Shown one piece after another: positions 38,941-47,459 of a stretch of DNA of 64,000 nt. The stretch covers positions 1-64,000 of the forward strand of contig CAVQJJ010000010.1 in NCBI GenBank assembly GCA_963712835.1, written 5' to 3'. Below the pieces are notes generated by a model. It searched no databases and was not told the origin of the DNA. It saw nothing but the letters and a program-made list of their open reading frames with translations. The position numbers were made by a program, and so were the translations under genes. The first letter of the stretch is position 1. The number at the start of each line of letters is the position of its first letter. The DNA comes from DATARH01 sp963712835. Lineage in GTDB: Bacteria; Pseudomonadota; Alphaproteobacteria; ATCC43930; CGMCC-115725.

Positions 38941-40062
38941 TCAATCGTGCGCCGCAGCCAATGCCCGCACAGCGACCGCATTCGGCAGCAGCAGGGAATA
39001 ATGCCCGCTCGCGTTTGTCGCTCCGGCTTCTTTGCCTGCGACGTCACCGCTGCCCCAATAAAGATCACCACGCACCGGGCCCTTGATCGCGCCGCCGGTA
39101 TCCTGGGCGATGACCAGCTGCCGGATCGTGCCGGTCGTAAAGCGCTGCGTCGCTTCGAGCCAGAGCGGCACGCCCAGCGGGATAAAGCGGCGATCGACCG
39201 CGAGGCTGCGCCGCGCGGTCAGCACGACCCGCTCGCTGCCATAGGGGCCGTCGCCGGGTATTTGCTTGAAGAACACATAGGATGGGTCTTCGCGCATCAA
39301 CGTCTTGCCGGCCGCGCCATGCGCGGCGATCCAGTCGCGTAAGGTCCGCATCGTCATGTCCTTGAGCGGCACCTCGTTGCGCTCTACCAACAGGCGCCCA
39401 ACCGACACGAAAGAGTGGCCATTGCCGCCGTCATAGCCGAGCCGGATGGTCTTGCCATCGGTCAGGTGCACCACTCCCGATCCCTGAATTTGTAGGAAAT
39501 AGGCGCCGATCGGGTCGTTGACCCACAGGAGTTCGAGCCCCTTACCCGCGAGCGCACCGTCGTCGATCTGCGCGCGGGTATAGGCTTTCGGGTCCGGTGG
39601 CGGCCGATAGAGCGGGGTCTGATACGGTCCTTCGCGGCGGCGCGAGCCGTTGAGCACGATCTCGAAATAACCGGTGAAAAGGCCGTCGCTATTGCCGTTG
39701 TTGCCGGCGAGGAACGGTGTGAAATTGTTCTCGAAGAAAGCCCTTGCGGCCGCGTCGGTATGAGGCAGCGCCACTGCTTCGGCGCAGAGCGGCCGCCACT
39801 CCCCGACTAGGCCAAAGTCTGCGGATTTCGGCACCGGGTCGAACGCCGCGCTATCCTCACGTGCCGAAAACATAGCGCAGGATTTGACAAAAGCCGGTAA
39901 TGCCGCCGCGACATTATCCTCATCCCAGCCATCGAGTTCGCTGAACCGCGAGGCGCGCAACGTGAGCTTTGGCGGCAGCGGGTGATAGTGGCGGTAGAGC
40001 GCAGCGGCGAGCGCGATGACGAGCGCGGCGGCGAGAAATATCGCCGCCCGTCGCGCCCACAT
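38941..40062 (-). CDS. mltA: Membrane-bound lytic murein transglycosylase A
   Basis: 373 residues. An N-terminal membrane segment (AAIFLAAALVIALAAALY) without a lipobox is followed by the MltA domain (FTGYFEIVLNGSRRREGPYQ, KGLELLWVNDPIGAYFLQIQ) and a C-terminal 3D domain with the catalytic-acid region VIAQDTGGAIKGPVRGDLYW. It cleaves the glycan strand of peptidoglycan to 1,6-anhydro-MurNAc products. It follows the Tim44-domain gene by 9 bases, the normal alphaproteobacterial pairing. Confidence 0.96.
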   Translation of the reverse strand: MWARRAAIFLAAALVIALAAALYRHYHPLPPKLTLRASRFSELDGWDEDNVAAALPAFVKSCAMFSAREDSAAFDPVPKSADFGLVGEWRPLCAEAVALPHTDAAARAFFENNFTPFLAGNNGNSDGLFTGYFEIVLNGSRRREGPYQTPLYRPPPDPKAYTRAQIDDGALAGKGLELLWVNDPIGAYFLQIQGSGVVHLTDGKTIRLGYDGGNGHSFVSVGRLLVERNEVPLKDMTMRTLRDWIAAHGAAGKTLMREDPSYVFFKQIPGDGPYGSERVVLTARRSLAVDRRFIPLGVPLWLEATQRFTTGTIRQLVIAQDTGGAIKGPVRGDLYWGSGDVAGKEAGATNASGHYSLLLPNAVAVRALAAAHD

Positions 40063-40071
40063 CGTGAGGAA

Positions 40072-40746
40072 TCAGCCGCTGCTGGTCGCGACCAGCAGCC
40101 AGTTCGGGTCGTTCGAGCGGGTATCGCGCGCAAACGTCCAGAAATCGGTCTTTTCGGTCAAGTTTTGCGGATCGCCATCGACAACGCTGCCGTCATGCGC
40201 GCGCAGCACGTTGTTTTGATCGGAGACCAGCTTAACGGTCACGCGCGCGGCACGATCATGCATGCCCGCTTCAACAATATCGATATCTTTGATTTTGGCG
40301 ATGCGGGTTTCGAAGGTTTCGCGCGCGGCCTCTCGCTCGTCGATAGCGGCAGAGAAGGAGCGGTAGGTGTCGTCGCTCAGCAATGGTCTTAGCGCGATCT
40401 TATCGCCCTTAGCGAAAGCGCCAACGATAAGCTCGAAAGCCAGGCGCGCGCCGTCCAGAAACGCCGGGGCCTCGAAACCGGGATCGACGGCGGCGATCTG
40501 CGCGATGCCGCCGGCGACCGTATTGGCCGGCGGCGGCGGCGCGGCGAGCGGACTGGGGCGCGGCGTCAGCGACACGATCTTGCCGGCGCGGGTCTTGTCA
40601 CCGGCCGGCGTCGAGCCGCGCACAAAAAGATCGCGCCGCCGCTCGTTTCCGGTGCGACGGCCCAGCACGCTGCGCAGGCGCAACACCAGAAACGCGGCTA
40701 CCATCGCGAATAGGATGATGTCAAAATAGTGCGGTAAATCGCCCAT
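40072..40746 (-). CDS. Tim44-domain membrane protein (TimA-like)
   Basis: 224 residues. One N-terminal membrane segment (YFDIILFAMVAAFLVLRLRS) and a cytoplasmic charged linker (GRRTGNERRRDLFV) lead to a C-terminal Tim44-like domain (RLAFELIVGAFAKGDKIALR, RITVKLVSDQNNVLRAHDGS, DFWTFARDTRSNDPNWLLVA). Bacterial Tim44-like TimA proteins are linked to membrane protein assembly in Caulobacter; the role here is inferred. The gene lies between mltA and the divergent secB, as in most alphaproteobacteria. Confidence 0.9.
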   Translation of the reverse strand: MGDLPHYFDIILFAMVAAFLVLRLRSVLGRRTGNERRRDLFVRGSTPAGDKTRAGKIVSLTPRPSPLAAPPPPANTVAGGIAQIAAVDPGFEAPAFLDGARLAFELIVGAFAKGDKIALRPLLSDDTYRSFSAAIDEREAARETFETRIAKIKDIDIVEAGMHDRAARVTVKLVSDQNNVLRAHDGSVVDGDPQNLTEKTDFWTFARDTRSNDPNWLLVATSSG

Positions 40747-40935
40747 ACATGTCCTGCCGTGATGCTGACGCGTGCCGGCGTGCAAACGTTCTGTTGGACA
40801 ATTACATAGGGGTTCGGCCGCCCGGCGGCAAGAAATGCCGGCGGGAAGTCTTACCGGGTGCCGTTTCGCCGGCCCGTGGTTGCGGTCGCCGGGCGATCCG
40901 TGTTAGCGGAGCGACGGTAACGGTGTGGGGCGACG

Positions 40936-41448
40936 ATGGCACAGACAACCGCCGGCAACGGACAGGAAGCGACCCCGGGCGCCGCGGCTGATACCGCGCA
41001 GCGGCTAATCGTCAACGCCCAGTACATCAAGGACTTGTCGTTCGAGAACCCGCGGGCGCCGCAAAGCCTGACGCAGCAGAACACCGCGCCGGCGGTCGAT
41101 ATCAATGTCGATGTCAACGCTCAGCCGCTGAACCCCGAAACCTTCGAGGTGGTGCTGACGGTCAAGGCCAGCGCCAAGATCAACGACGAGCCGCTGTTCA
41201 TTCTGGAGCTCGTCTATGGCGCCGTGGTGACGGTGCGCAACGTGCCGCGCGAGATGCTGCCGTCGGTGTTGCTGGTCGAGACGCCGCGGCTGATGTTCCC
41301 GTTCGCCCGCAACATCGTTGCCGACGCGACGCGCGAAGGCGGGTTTCCGCCGCTGATGATCAACCCGATCGATTTCACCGATCTGCTGCGCCGCAGTTCC
41401 GGGGCGGCGCCGGATGCCCCAGCGAGCGAGCCGACCTCAGCCGGCTAG
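40936..41448 (+). CDS. secB: Protein-export chaperone SecB
   Basis: Tetrameric cytosolic chaperone that keeps preproteins unfolded and delivers them to SecA. 170 residues with the family core NAQYIKDLSFENPRAPQSL, VVLTVKASAKI, LFILELVYGAVVTVRNVP and MLFPFARNIVADATREGGFP-like block (LMFPFARNIVADATREGGFP). Its last 12 bases overlap the 3' end of dnaQ on the other strand. The 189-base gap to the Tim44-domain gene is a shared divergent promoter region. Confidence 0.97.
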   Translation: MAQTTAGNGQEATPGAAADTAQRLIVNAQYIKDLSFENPRAPQSLTQQNTAPAVDINVDVNAQPLNPETFEVVLTVKASAKINDEPLFILELVYGAVVTVRNVPREMLPSVLLVETPRLMFPFARNIVADATREGGFPPLMINPIDFTDLLRRSSGAAPDAPASEPTSAG

Positions 41449-42117
41449 ATTCCACATTGCGTTGCTGATCGTCGCAAGCAACGACCGGTGCGCCGCCAGT
41501 TCTTCCGGGGTCGCCGCATGCGGTCGGGGCGGCCGGACCGGCCGGACCTCGAATGACGCAAGGTCAAGCGCAGCTGCTGTCTCGGCGGTGGCGAAGTCGA
41601 GCCCGGGCTGGCGGCCGCCCAGCAGCTCTACATAGACGTCCGCGAGGAGCCCGCAATCGATCTCCGCGCCGTGCTTCTCGCGCACCGCGAGGTCGATCGC
41701 GAAGCGCCGGCATAGCGCATCGAGGCTGGCCGGCGCGCCGGGAAAGCGCCGGCGAGCGAGCGACAGCGTGTCTACAAAACTCGATGCCAGGAATGGTCGC
41801 CCGGCGCGCGTCAGCTCGGCATTGAGAAAGGCGATGTCGAATTCGGCGTTGTGAATCACCAGCGGTGCGTCGCCGACAAACGTCAGGAACTCGTCGACCA
41901 CCGTGGCAAAAGGCGGGTGCCCGTTGAGGAACTCCTCACTCAACCCGTGCACGGCGTAGGCATCTATCGGCATGTCGCGCTCGGGATTGACGTAGCAGTG
42001 AAATTTCCGCCCGGTCGGGACATGATGTATCAGTTCGATCGCCGCGATCTCGACGATGCGATGGCCCGATTGCGGGTCGAGGCCCGTCGTTTCCGTATCG
42101 ACAACTATTTCGCGCAT
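41437..42117 (-). CDS. dnaQ: DNA polymerase III epsilon subunit (3'-5' proofreading exonuclease)
   Basis: 226 residues. The three DEDDh exonuclease motifs are present: Exo I VDTETTGLDPQSGHRIVEI, Exo II VIHNAEFDIAFLNAEL and Exo III HGAEIDCGLLADVYVELLGG. The C-terminal tail that binds the alpha subunit is short and Pro-rich. The ATG at 42117 was chosen because it starts with MREIVVDTETTG; the open frame upstream belongs to the coaE region. Overlaps coaE by 13 bases; last gene of the ppsR-maf-aroE-coaE-dnaQ operon. Confidence 0.97.
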   Translation of the reverse strand: MREIVVDTETTGLDPQSGHRIVEIAAIELIHHVPTGRKFHCYVNPERDMPIDAYAVHGLSEEFLNGHPPFATVVDEFLTFVGDAPLVIHNAEFDIAFLNAELTRAGRPFLASSFVDTLSLARRRFPGAPASLDALCRRFAIDLAVREKHGAEIDCGLLADVYVELLGGRQPGLDFATAETAAALDLASFEVRPVRPPRPHAATPEELAAHRSLLATISNAMWNLAG

Positions 42118-42755
42118 GCCGCCCTCCCGCGCAGGCGGCGCAGGCGCAAGCTGCGCCGCCACCTCCCCTGTCGCACGCGGCGGACGATCGCCGCAAGCTG
42201 TCGCGCGGCGGCCGCGCGGCTCAAGGCCGTGCTGACCACGAAATCGGCGCGATGCCGCTTTTTGCGATCGGGAAACTGCGAATCGAGGATCGCGGCGAAA
42301 CGCTCGGCAGTCATGCCGGGGCGGCGCATGACGCGCTCGCGCTGCAAGCGAAGCGGTGCTGAAACAACGATGACGCCGTCGACCCGGTCGATCCGGTCGG
42401 TCTCGAACAGCAACGGAATATCGAGGATTACCAGGCTTGTGCCACGCGCCCGCTGCCCGGCGACCCAACGTCGTTCGACGGCGCGCACCATCGGGTGCAG
42501 GATGGCTTCGAGACGGTGCAGTTCTTCGGGTTTGCCGATAACCCGCGCGCCAAGCTTGCGGCGATCGATCCCACCGTCCTCACCGCGCACGCCGGGGAAC
42601 GCCGCCTCGACTACGGCAACCGCCGAGCCGCCCGGCCCCATCATCTTATGAATTTCGGCATCGGCGTCGTAAAGCGGCACGCCGAGGCGATGCAATGCCG
42701 CCGCCGCGGTGCTTTTCCCCATGCCGATCGAGCCGGTGAGGCCGAGGACGATCAT
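42105..42755 (-). CDS. coaE: Dephospho-CoA kinase
   Basis: Last step of coenzyme A synthesis. 216 residues with P-loop VLGLTGSIGMGKSTAAAAL, substrate region LYDADAEIHKMMGPGGSAV, LVILDIPLLFETDRIDRVDG and the lid RERVMRRPGMTAERFAAILD. The C-terminus is an unusual basic tail (about 30 residues, many Arg), which overlaps the start of dnaQ and may have been extended by that overlap. Confidence 0.95.
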   Translation of the reverse strand: MIVLGLTGSIGMGKSTAAAALHRLGVPLYDADAEIHKMMGPGGSAVAVVEAAFPGVRGEDGGIDRRKLGARVIGKPEELHRLEAILHPMVRAVERRWVAGQRARGTSLVILDIPLLFETDRIDRVDGVIVVSAPLRLQRERVMRRPGMTAERFAAILDSQFPDRKKRHRADFVVSTALSRAAAARQLAAIVRRVRQGRWRRSLRLRRLRGRAACAK

Positions 42756-42762
42756 CGGACGC

Positions 42763-43626
42763 TCAGTGCGCCCCCGAGAAGGTCGCGAGCATTGCTCGGC
42801 GGAGCGCTGGGGTGACCTGCGGCTCAGCGCCAAACCAGGCCGCGAAGCCGGGCCGGCCCTGGTGCAAGAGCATACCCAGTCCATCGACGACCGGGTTGCC
42901 GCGCCGGCGCGCGGCGGCCAGGAGCCTGGTTTCGAGCGGTACATAGACGATATCGATAACAACCGCCGTGTGCGGCAGCTGCGCAAGATCAATAGTCAGC
43001 GGCGGCTCGTTTTCCATGCCGAGGCTGGTCGTGTTGGCGAGAATGCCCGCACCCGCCAGCACCTCGCTGCGCTGCTCCCAGGGATGCACGGTGATGCGCG
43101 TTTGCGGCACCGCCAGATCCTGCGCGAGCGCCGCGGCGCGGTCTCGCGTACGGTTGACCAGCCGGATTTCCGCAACGTGGGCTGCGCTGAGCGCCGCCAC
43201 CACCGCGCGCGCCGCGCCGCCGGCGCCGAGCACCACCGCCGGTCCCGAAGACGCGCGCCATCCCGGCGCCTGCGCACTGAGGTTTTCGCGAAAGCCGAAA
43301 ACGTCGGTGTTGCTGCCTTCGAGGCTGCCGTCCGGCGCGACGATCACAGTGTTCATCGCGCCGATGCGCTGCGCGAAAGGATCAATCCGATCCATCACCT
43401 TGAGCGCCGCCTGCTTATGCGGGATCGTGAGGTTGCAGCCGCGAAAACCCAGCGCGGGCAGTGCGCGCAATGCCTGCTCGAGCCGGTCCGGCGCGACAGC
43501 GAGCGGCACATAGGTGCCGTCGATCCCATGCTCGCGGAGCCAGAAACCGTGCAACGCCGGCGAGCGTGAATGCGCGATCGGCCATCCCATGATGCCGGCG
43601 AGCCGCGCTGCCCCGGTGATCGCCAT
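42763..43626 (-). CDS. aroE: Shikimate dehydrogenase
   Basis: NADP-dependent reduction of 3-dehydroshikimate in aromatic amino-acid synthesis. 287 residues with the substrate-binding blocks IMGWPIAHSRSPALHGFWL and NLTIPHKQAALKVMD (catalytic Lys), SLEGSNTDVFGF and the NADP loop LGAGGAARAVVAAL. Seven bases from coaE and ten from maf; same operon. Confidence 0.96.
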   Translation of the reverse strand: MAITGAARLAGIMGWPIAHSRSPALHGFWLREHGIDGTYVPLAVAPDRLEQALRALPALGFRGCNLTIPHKQAALKVMDRIDPFAQRIGAMNTVIVAPDGSLEGSNTDVFGFRENLSAQAPGWRASSGPAVVLGAGGAARAVVAALSAAHVAEIRLVNRTRDRAAALAQDLAVPQTRITVHPWEQRSEVLAGAGILANTTSLGMENEPPLTIDLAQLPHTAVVIDIVYVPLETRLLAAARRRGNPVVDGLGMLLHQGRPGFAAWFGAEPQVTPALRRAMLATFSGAH

Positions 43627-43636
43627 GGTCTATGCC

Positions 43637-44245
43637 TCACTCCGCCAGGGCGCCGCGATTGCGCAGGAATTCGAGCAGTTCCAGCAGCGGCAGTCCGAGA
43701 ACCGCAAAATGATCTCCCTCGACACGCGCAAACAGCTGCACCCCTCTGCCTTCGATCCGGTACGCCCCGACCGAGCCGAGCACCGCGTTCCCCTCGGCGG
43801 CAATATATCGGGTGAGAAACGCCTCGCCAAAGGCTCGCATCGTCAGCTTCGGCGTGGAGACCGCATGCCAAAGCTGGGTATCGCCATGAAAAACGCAGCC
43901 CGCGGTGACGAGACTATGTTCGCGGCCGCGCAGCCGGCGTAATTGGGTGGCGGCAGCTGCCAAATCCGCCGGCTTGTCGAACCATTCGTTGCCCGCCACC
44001 AAAATCTGGTCCCCGCCGATAACAAGCGCCGACGGATGGCGGGCGGCCACACTGCGAGCTTTCTCCTCGGCTAAGGCCAAAGCGCAGGCGACCGCATCAC
44101 GCCCGGCTTCGCGGTGCTCACGCTTTATCCCGGCTTCATCGACGTCCGCCGGCTCGATATCAAACTCGACTCCCGCCGCGCGCAGCATCGCCGCACGTGC
44201 CGAGCTCGCCGACGCAAGGATCAGCGTCTCAGGCGTCAAAGCCAT
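43637..44245 (-). CDS. Maf-like nucleotide pyrophosphatase
   Basis: 202 residues. Maf family signatures: LILASASSARAAMLRAAGV at the N-terminus, VIGGDQILVAGNEWFDKPA and GSVGAYRIEGRGVQLFARVE with the following GDHFAVLGLPLLELLEFLR. Maf enzymes hydrolyse canonical or modified nucleoside triphosphates (house-cleaning). ATG 44245 overlaps the end of the upstream regulator gene by 17 bases. Confidence 0.93.
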   Translation of the reverse strand: MALTPETLILASASSARAAMLRAAGVEFDIEPADVDEAGIKREHREAGRDAVACALALAEEKARSVAARHPSALVIGGDQILVAGNEWFDKPADLAAAATQLRRLRGREHSLVTAGCVFHGDTQLWHAVSTPKLTMRAFGEAFLTRYIAAEGNAVLGSVGAYRIEGRGVQLFARVEGDHFAVLGLPLLELLEFLRNRGALAE

Positions 44246-45050
44246 GTCGTCGGGCAAGCAGCTTATAGATCGCTGCCGCGGTCTCCTCGATCGATCGCCG
44301 CGTGACGTCAATCACCGGCCAGTGATGCTCGGAAAAAACCCGCCGCGCCTCGCGCACCTCGGCGCGCACGGCTTCGAGATCGGTGTAATCGGTCTCGCCA
44401 TTGTGATCGAGCATCGACAACCGATTGCGGCGCAGGTGAATAAGCCGCTCGGGATCGTTAGTCAGCCCGACGATCAGCGGCTTTGCCGCTGCCAGCAATT
44501 CCGGCGGCAACGGCACGCCAGGCACAAACGGCACGTTCGCCGCCTTGATTCCCCGGTTGGCGAGATAAAGACTGGTCGGCGTTTTGGACGTCCGCGACAC
44601 GCCGACCAGACACACATCGGCGTCCTCGATACCCCAGCTCGACTGGCCGTCATCGTGGTTGATCGCGAAGGTCATCGCATCGATGCGGGCGAAATATTCA
44701 TTATCGAGCAGATGCTGTTTGCCTGGCAGCCCGCGGCTCTTGCTCCCGAGAAAGGCTGCCATCGCACCGAGCACGGGATCGAGGATCGGGATCGTTGTGA
44801 TCGCAAGCCGCCGGCAACCGTCCTGCAGCGTTTGGCGCAGCGCCTCGTTTACCAGCGTATAAAGCACGATGCCGGGATTGGCCTCGACCCCAGCGAGGAC
44901 ACGATCGAGCTGGCCCTGAGTGCGCACCATGCTCCAGACGTGTTCGATCGCCTGCGCTTCATCAAACTGCACAAGACAGGCTCGCGCCACCGAATGCACC
45001 GTGTCGCCGGTCGAATTGGAGACGAGATGGAGATGAAACCGCGTCAGCAC
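44229..45050 (-). CDS. Pyruvate, phosphate dikinase regulatory protein (DUF299 kinase/phosphotransferase)
   Basis: 273 residues. It is the family called RP001 in Rickettsia, found beside the origin of replication in Caulobacter and Rickettsia. It phosphorylates and dephosphorylates a dikinase or PEP synthase. Typical blocks: LHLVSNSTGDTVHSVARA at the N-terminus, P-loop GVSRTSKTPTSLYLANRGIK, and GLTNDPERLIHLRRNRL. The first gene of the minus-strand operon, diverging from hemE across the putative oriC gap. Confidence 0.94.
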   Translation of the reverse strand: MLTRFHLHLVSNSTGDTVHSVARACLVQFDEAQAIEHVWSMVRTQGQLDRVLAGVEANPGIVLYTLVNEALRQTLQDGCRRLAITTIPILDPVLGAMAAFLGSKSRGLPGKQHLLDNEYFARIDAMTFAINHDDGQSSWGIEDADVCLVGVSRTSKTPTSLYLANRGIKAANVPFVPGVPLPPELLAAAKPLIVGLTNDPERLIHLRRNRLSMLDHNGETDYTDLEAVRAEVREARRVFSEHHWPVIDVTRRSIEETAAAIYKLLARRHGFDA

Positions 45051-45464
45051 CCGGCCTCGCCCTTTTCTGGAATTTCATCCTCTGGCGGCTGTGACTTAAT
45101 TGTCGCGGATCGGGGACGATATCGCAATTTTTCCCAAACACCCGGTCTCGACGTCATTTCACTCCCAATTTACCGAATCCGCCCGCGCCATTTTCAACAT
45201 CTGCGTTTTTTCAACAAACGATTTGGAAAGTCGGGGACTGCCGAATTATCCCGACGGGATCCCGTTTTTTTGATGCAAACAAACCTTCCCGATCTCTTAG
45301 GTTTTTTGCGTTATCACCGTAGTTTGTCCTTCCTGAAAAGTGTCGCCTGTTCGCGTGCAGACAATGTATGAAATTCGGGATGAATCTAATCCCCGGTTTG
45401 CCGTTCGCCCTACTACTACCTCCTAAAGAGATTCTTTTATGAATGAGGGAGAAGGTAGGTTGCG
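45051..45464. other. oriC: Putative chromosomal origin of replication (oriC) region
   Basis: A 414-base gap without a convincing gene between the divergent DUF299 regulator and hemE. In Caulobacter and Rickettsia the origin lies exactly between these two genes (established knowledge). Here the gap is visibly more A/T-rich than its surroundings, with T-tracts at 45128-45132, 45206-45211, 45265-45271 and 45302-45307. Genes flank it with the expected outward polarity. Only degenerate DnaA-box-like sites are found (TTATCCCGA at 45246, TTATCACCG at 45311). TCGGGGAC occurs twice (45110 and 45231). The region also must carry the promoters of both flanking operons. Confidence 0.6.
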
Positions 45465-46505
45465 ATGTCTGAAATAGCCGCTCGACCGTCAGACAAGCCA
45501 GTACTTCGAGCGCTGGCAGGCGAGACGCTCGATCGCTTGCCCTGGTGGCTGATGCGTCAAGCGGGGCGCTACCTGCCGGAATACCGCGCCGTACGCGCCA
45601 AGGCGGGTGATTTTGTGACATTGTGCCTGACGCCCGAACTGGCGGCCGAGGTGACGTTACAGCCGATCCGGCGTTTTCGCATGGATGCGGCGATCTTGTT
45701 TTCCGATATCCTGCTTGTGCCGCGCGGATTGGGCCAGCGTTTGTCCTTCGAAAACGATGGGCCGCGTCTTGAGCCGATCGCCGATGTAAAGGATCTCTGG
45801 CAATTTGATGCTGCGATGCTGATGGCGGTCGCCGAGGCAGCTCGTCGGGTGCGTGCGGAATTGCCTGAGCGGACGGCGCTGATCGGTTTTGCCGGTGCGC
45901 CGTGGACGGTTGCCACCTATATGGTTGAGGGCGGAACAAGCCGCGATTTTCAGCGAGTAAAGGCGTGGGCCTATCGTGATCCGGCCGGATTTGCCGAACT
46001 CATCGAACGCATCGCCGAGGCGACGATCGAGTTTTTGGCCTTACAGATCGAGGGCGGAGTCGAGGTGGTGCAGCTCTTTGATTCCTGGGCGGGCGCCTTG
46101 TCGCCGGATGGATTCGAACGCTGGGTGATTGCGCCGACAAAGCGTCTCGTCAAAGTCATGAAAGCCCGTTTTCCGCAGATCCCGATCGTCGGGTTTCCGC
46201 GTGGCGCGGGCCTGTTTTATCAGTACTACGCGACGGAGACCGGTGTCGACGCGGTGAGCCTAGACACGGCGATGCCGCCGGCATTCGCGCGCGACCGATT
46301 GCAATCGCGTGTAACCGTGCAGGGCAATCTCGATCCCGTGCTGCTACTGACCGGCGGTGACGCGATGCGACAGGCGGTGCTAGAGATGCGCGCCGCTCTC
46401 GGCAACGGGCCCTATATCTTCAATCTGGGACACGGCATCCTTCCCGAGACGCCGCCGGAGCATGTCGCCGAGTTGGCGGCTGTGCTGGCGGAGCCGCTTC
46501 GCTAA
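45465..46505 (+). CDS. hemE: Uroporphyrinogen decarboxylase
   Basis: Decarboxylates uroporphyrinogen III to coproporphyrinogen III in heme synthesis. 346 residues with the family opening PWWLMRQAGRYLPEYRAVRA, the PIRRFRMDAAILFSDIL block, GFAGAPWTVATYMVEGG, LFDSWAGALSP and GNLDPVLLL. GGGAGAAGG stands just before the ATG. First of hemE-hemH-hemJ and next to the putative oriC; in Caulobacter hemE transcription overlaps the origin. Third codon positions use A/T more than in neighbouring genes. Confidence 0.98.
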   Translation: MSEIAARPSDKPVLRALAGETLDRLPWWLMRQAGRYLPEYRAVRAKAGDFVTLCLTPELAAEVTLQPIRRFRMDAAILFSDILLVPRGLGQRLSFENDGPRLEPIADVKDLWQFDAAMLMAVAEAARRVRAELPERTALIGFAGAPWTVATYMVEGGTSRDFQRVKAWAYRDPAGFAELIERIAEATIEFLALQIEGGVEVVQLFDSWAGALSPDGFERWVIAPTKRLVKVMKARFPQIPIVGFPRGAGLFYQYYATETGVDAVSLDTAMPPAFARDRLQSRVTVQGNLDPVLLLTGGDAMRQAVLEMRAALGNGPYIFNLGHGILPETPPEHVAELAAVLAEPLR

Positions 46506-46511
46506 ACGGGA

Positions 46512-47459
46512 ATGGCGCGCATCGCGGTTGTGCTAACGAACCTTGGCGGCCCGGATTCCCCGGCGGCGATACGGCCTTTTCTGATAAATCTGTTCAGCGA
46601 TCCGGCAATCATAGGCCTGCCGCAGCCTTTACGCTGGATATTGGCCCGACTTATTGCCTGGCGGCGGCTCAAGGCAGCGCGCGATATGTACGATCATCTC
46701 GGTGGCAAATCGCCCTTGCTGGCGAACACTGAGGCGCAAGCGCGTGCGCTCGAGAGCAAGCTCGGCGACGGGTTTCGTTGTTTTATCGCGATGCGCTATT
46801 GGCGCCCGATGACGGAAGAAACGGTCGCAGCTGTCAAGACGTGGGAGCCGGACGAGATTGTGTGTCTGCCGCTCTATCCGCAATATTCGACAACGACGAC
46901 GGCATCTTCGGTCGCCGTGTGGAAGAGTGAGGCAGAGCGGCAGGGTCTCAGCCAGAAGACGCGAGTCGTACGGTCGTATCCAGTGGTGCGAGGATTTATT
47001 GACGCCATCGCCGGCTTGATTGAAGCCGTGTTCGATGAAGCGGCCAAATCCCACCGGACGCGGCTGTTGCTAAGCGCACACGGGCTGCCGCTCAAGATCG
47101 TCAATGCCGGCGATCCCTATCCAAAGCAGATCGAAGAGACCGCGCGCGCCGTGGTGGAGGCGCTCGGCCGTCCTAATCTCGACTGGACGGTGTGCTACCA
47201 AAGCCGCGTCGGGCCACTGGCTTGGCTCGGACCGGCGACCGACGATGAAATCCGCCGCGCGGGCAGGGATGGCGTCGCCATCGTCGTGGCGCCAATCTCG
47301 TTTGTCTCCGAGCATTCGGAAACGCTGGTCGAGCTTGACCGCGATTATCGCCGCCTCGCCGAGGCATGTGGCGTGCCGGCGTACTATCGGGTGCCGACCG
47401 TCGGCACCGATCCGCGCTTTATCGCAGCGCTCGCGGAGTTGGTCGAGGCGGCGGCGTGA
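46512..47459 (+). CDS. hemH: Ferrochelatase
   Basis: Inserts Fe2+ into protoporphyrin IX. 315 residues with VVLTNLGGPDSPAAIRPFL at the start, MRYWRPMTEETVAAV, the conserved catalytic-histidine segment LLLSAHGLPLKIVNAGDPYP, and the acidic C-terminal metal block PISFVSEHSETLVELD. Six bases after hemE. Its TGA overlaps the GTG of hemJ (GTGA). Confidence 0.98.
   Translation: MARIAVVLTNLGGPDSPAAIRPFLINLFSDPAIIGLPQPLRWILARLIAWRRLKAARDMYDHLGGKSPLLANTEAQARALESKLGDGFRCFIAMRYWRPMTEETVAAVKTWEPDEIVCLPLYPQYSTTTTASSVAVWKSEAERQGLSQKTRVVRSYPVVRGFIDAIAGLIEAVFDEAAKSHRTRLLLSAHGLPLKIVNAGDPYPKQIEETARAVVEALGRPNLDWTVCYQSRVGPLAWLGPATDDEIRRAGRDGVAIVVAPISFVSEHSETLVELDRDYRRLAEACGVPAYYRVPTVGTDPRFIAALAELVEAAA

Noticed and set aside
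43905..45371. Long open frame on the plus strand opposite maf and the DUF299 regulator
   Set aside because: It is antisense to two well-recognised genes and its composition is the Arg/Ala/Pro-rich kind produced by GC-rich codons read backwards.
45061..45464. Perfect DnaA boxes or CtrA sites in the putative origin
   Set aside because: I found no TTATCCACA and no TTAA-N7-TTAA pair by eye; only degenerate matches, so I do not list individual boxes as features.
46512..47459. Recent horizontal transfer of hemE-hemH because of lower GC
   Set aside because: Gene order is conserved in related bacteria and the genes are core, so an origin-linked composition effect is simpler.
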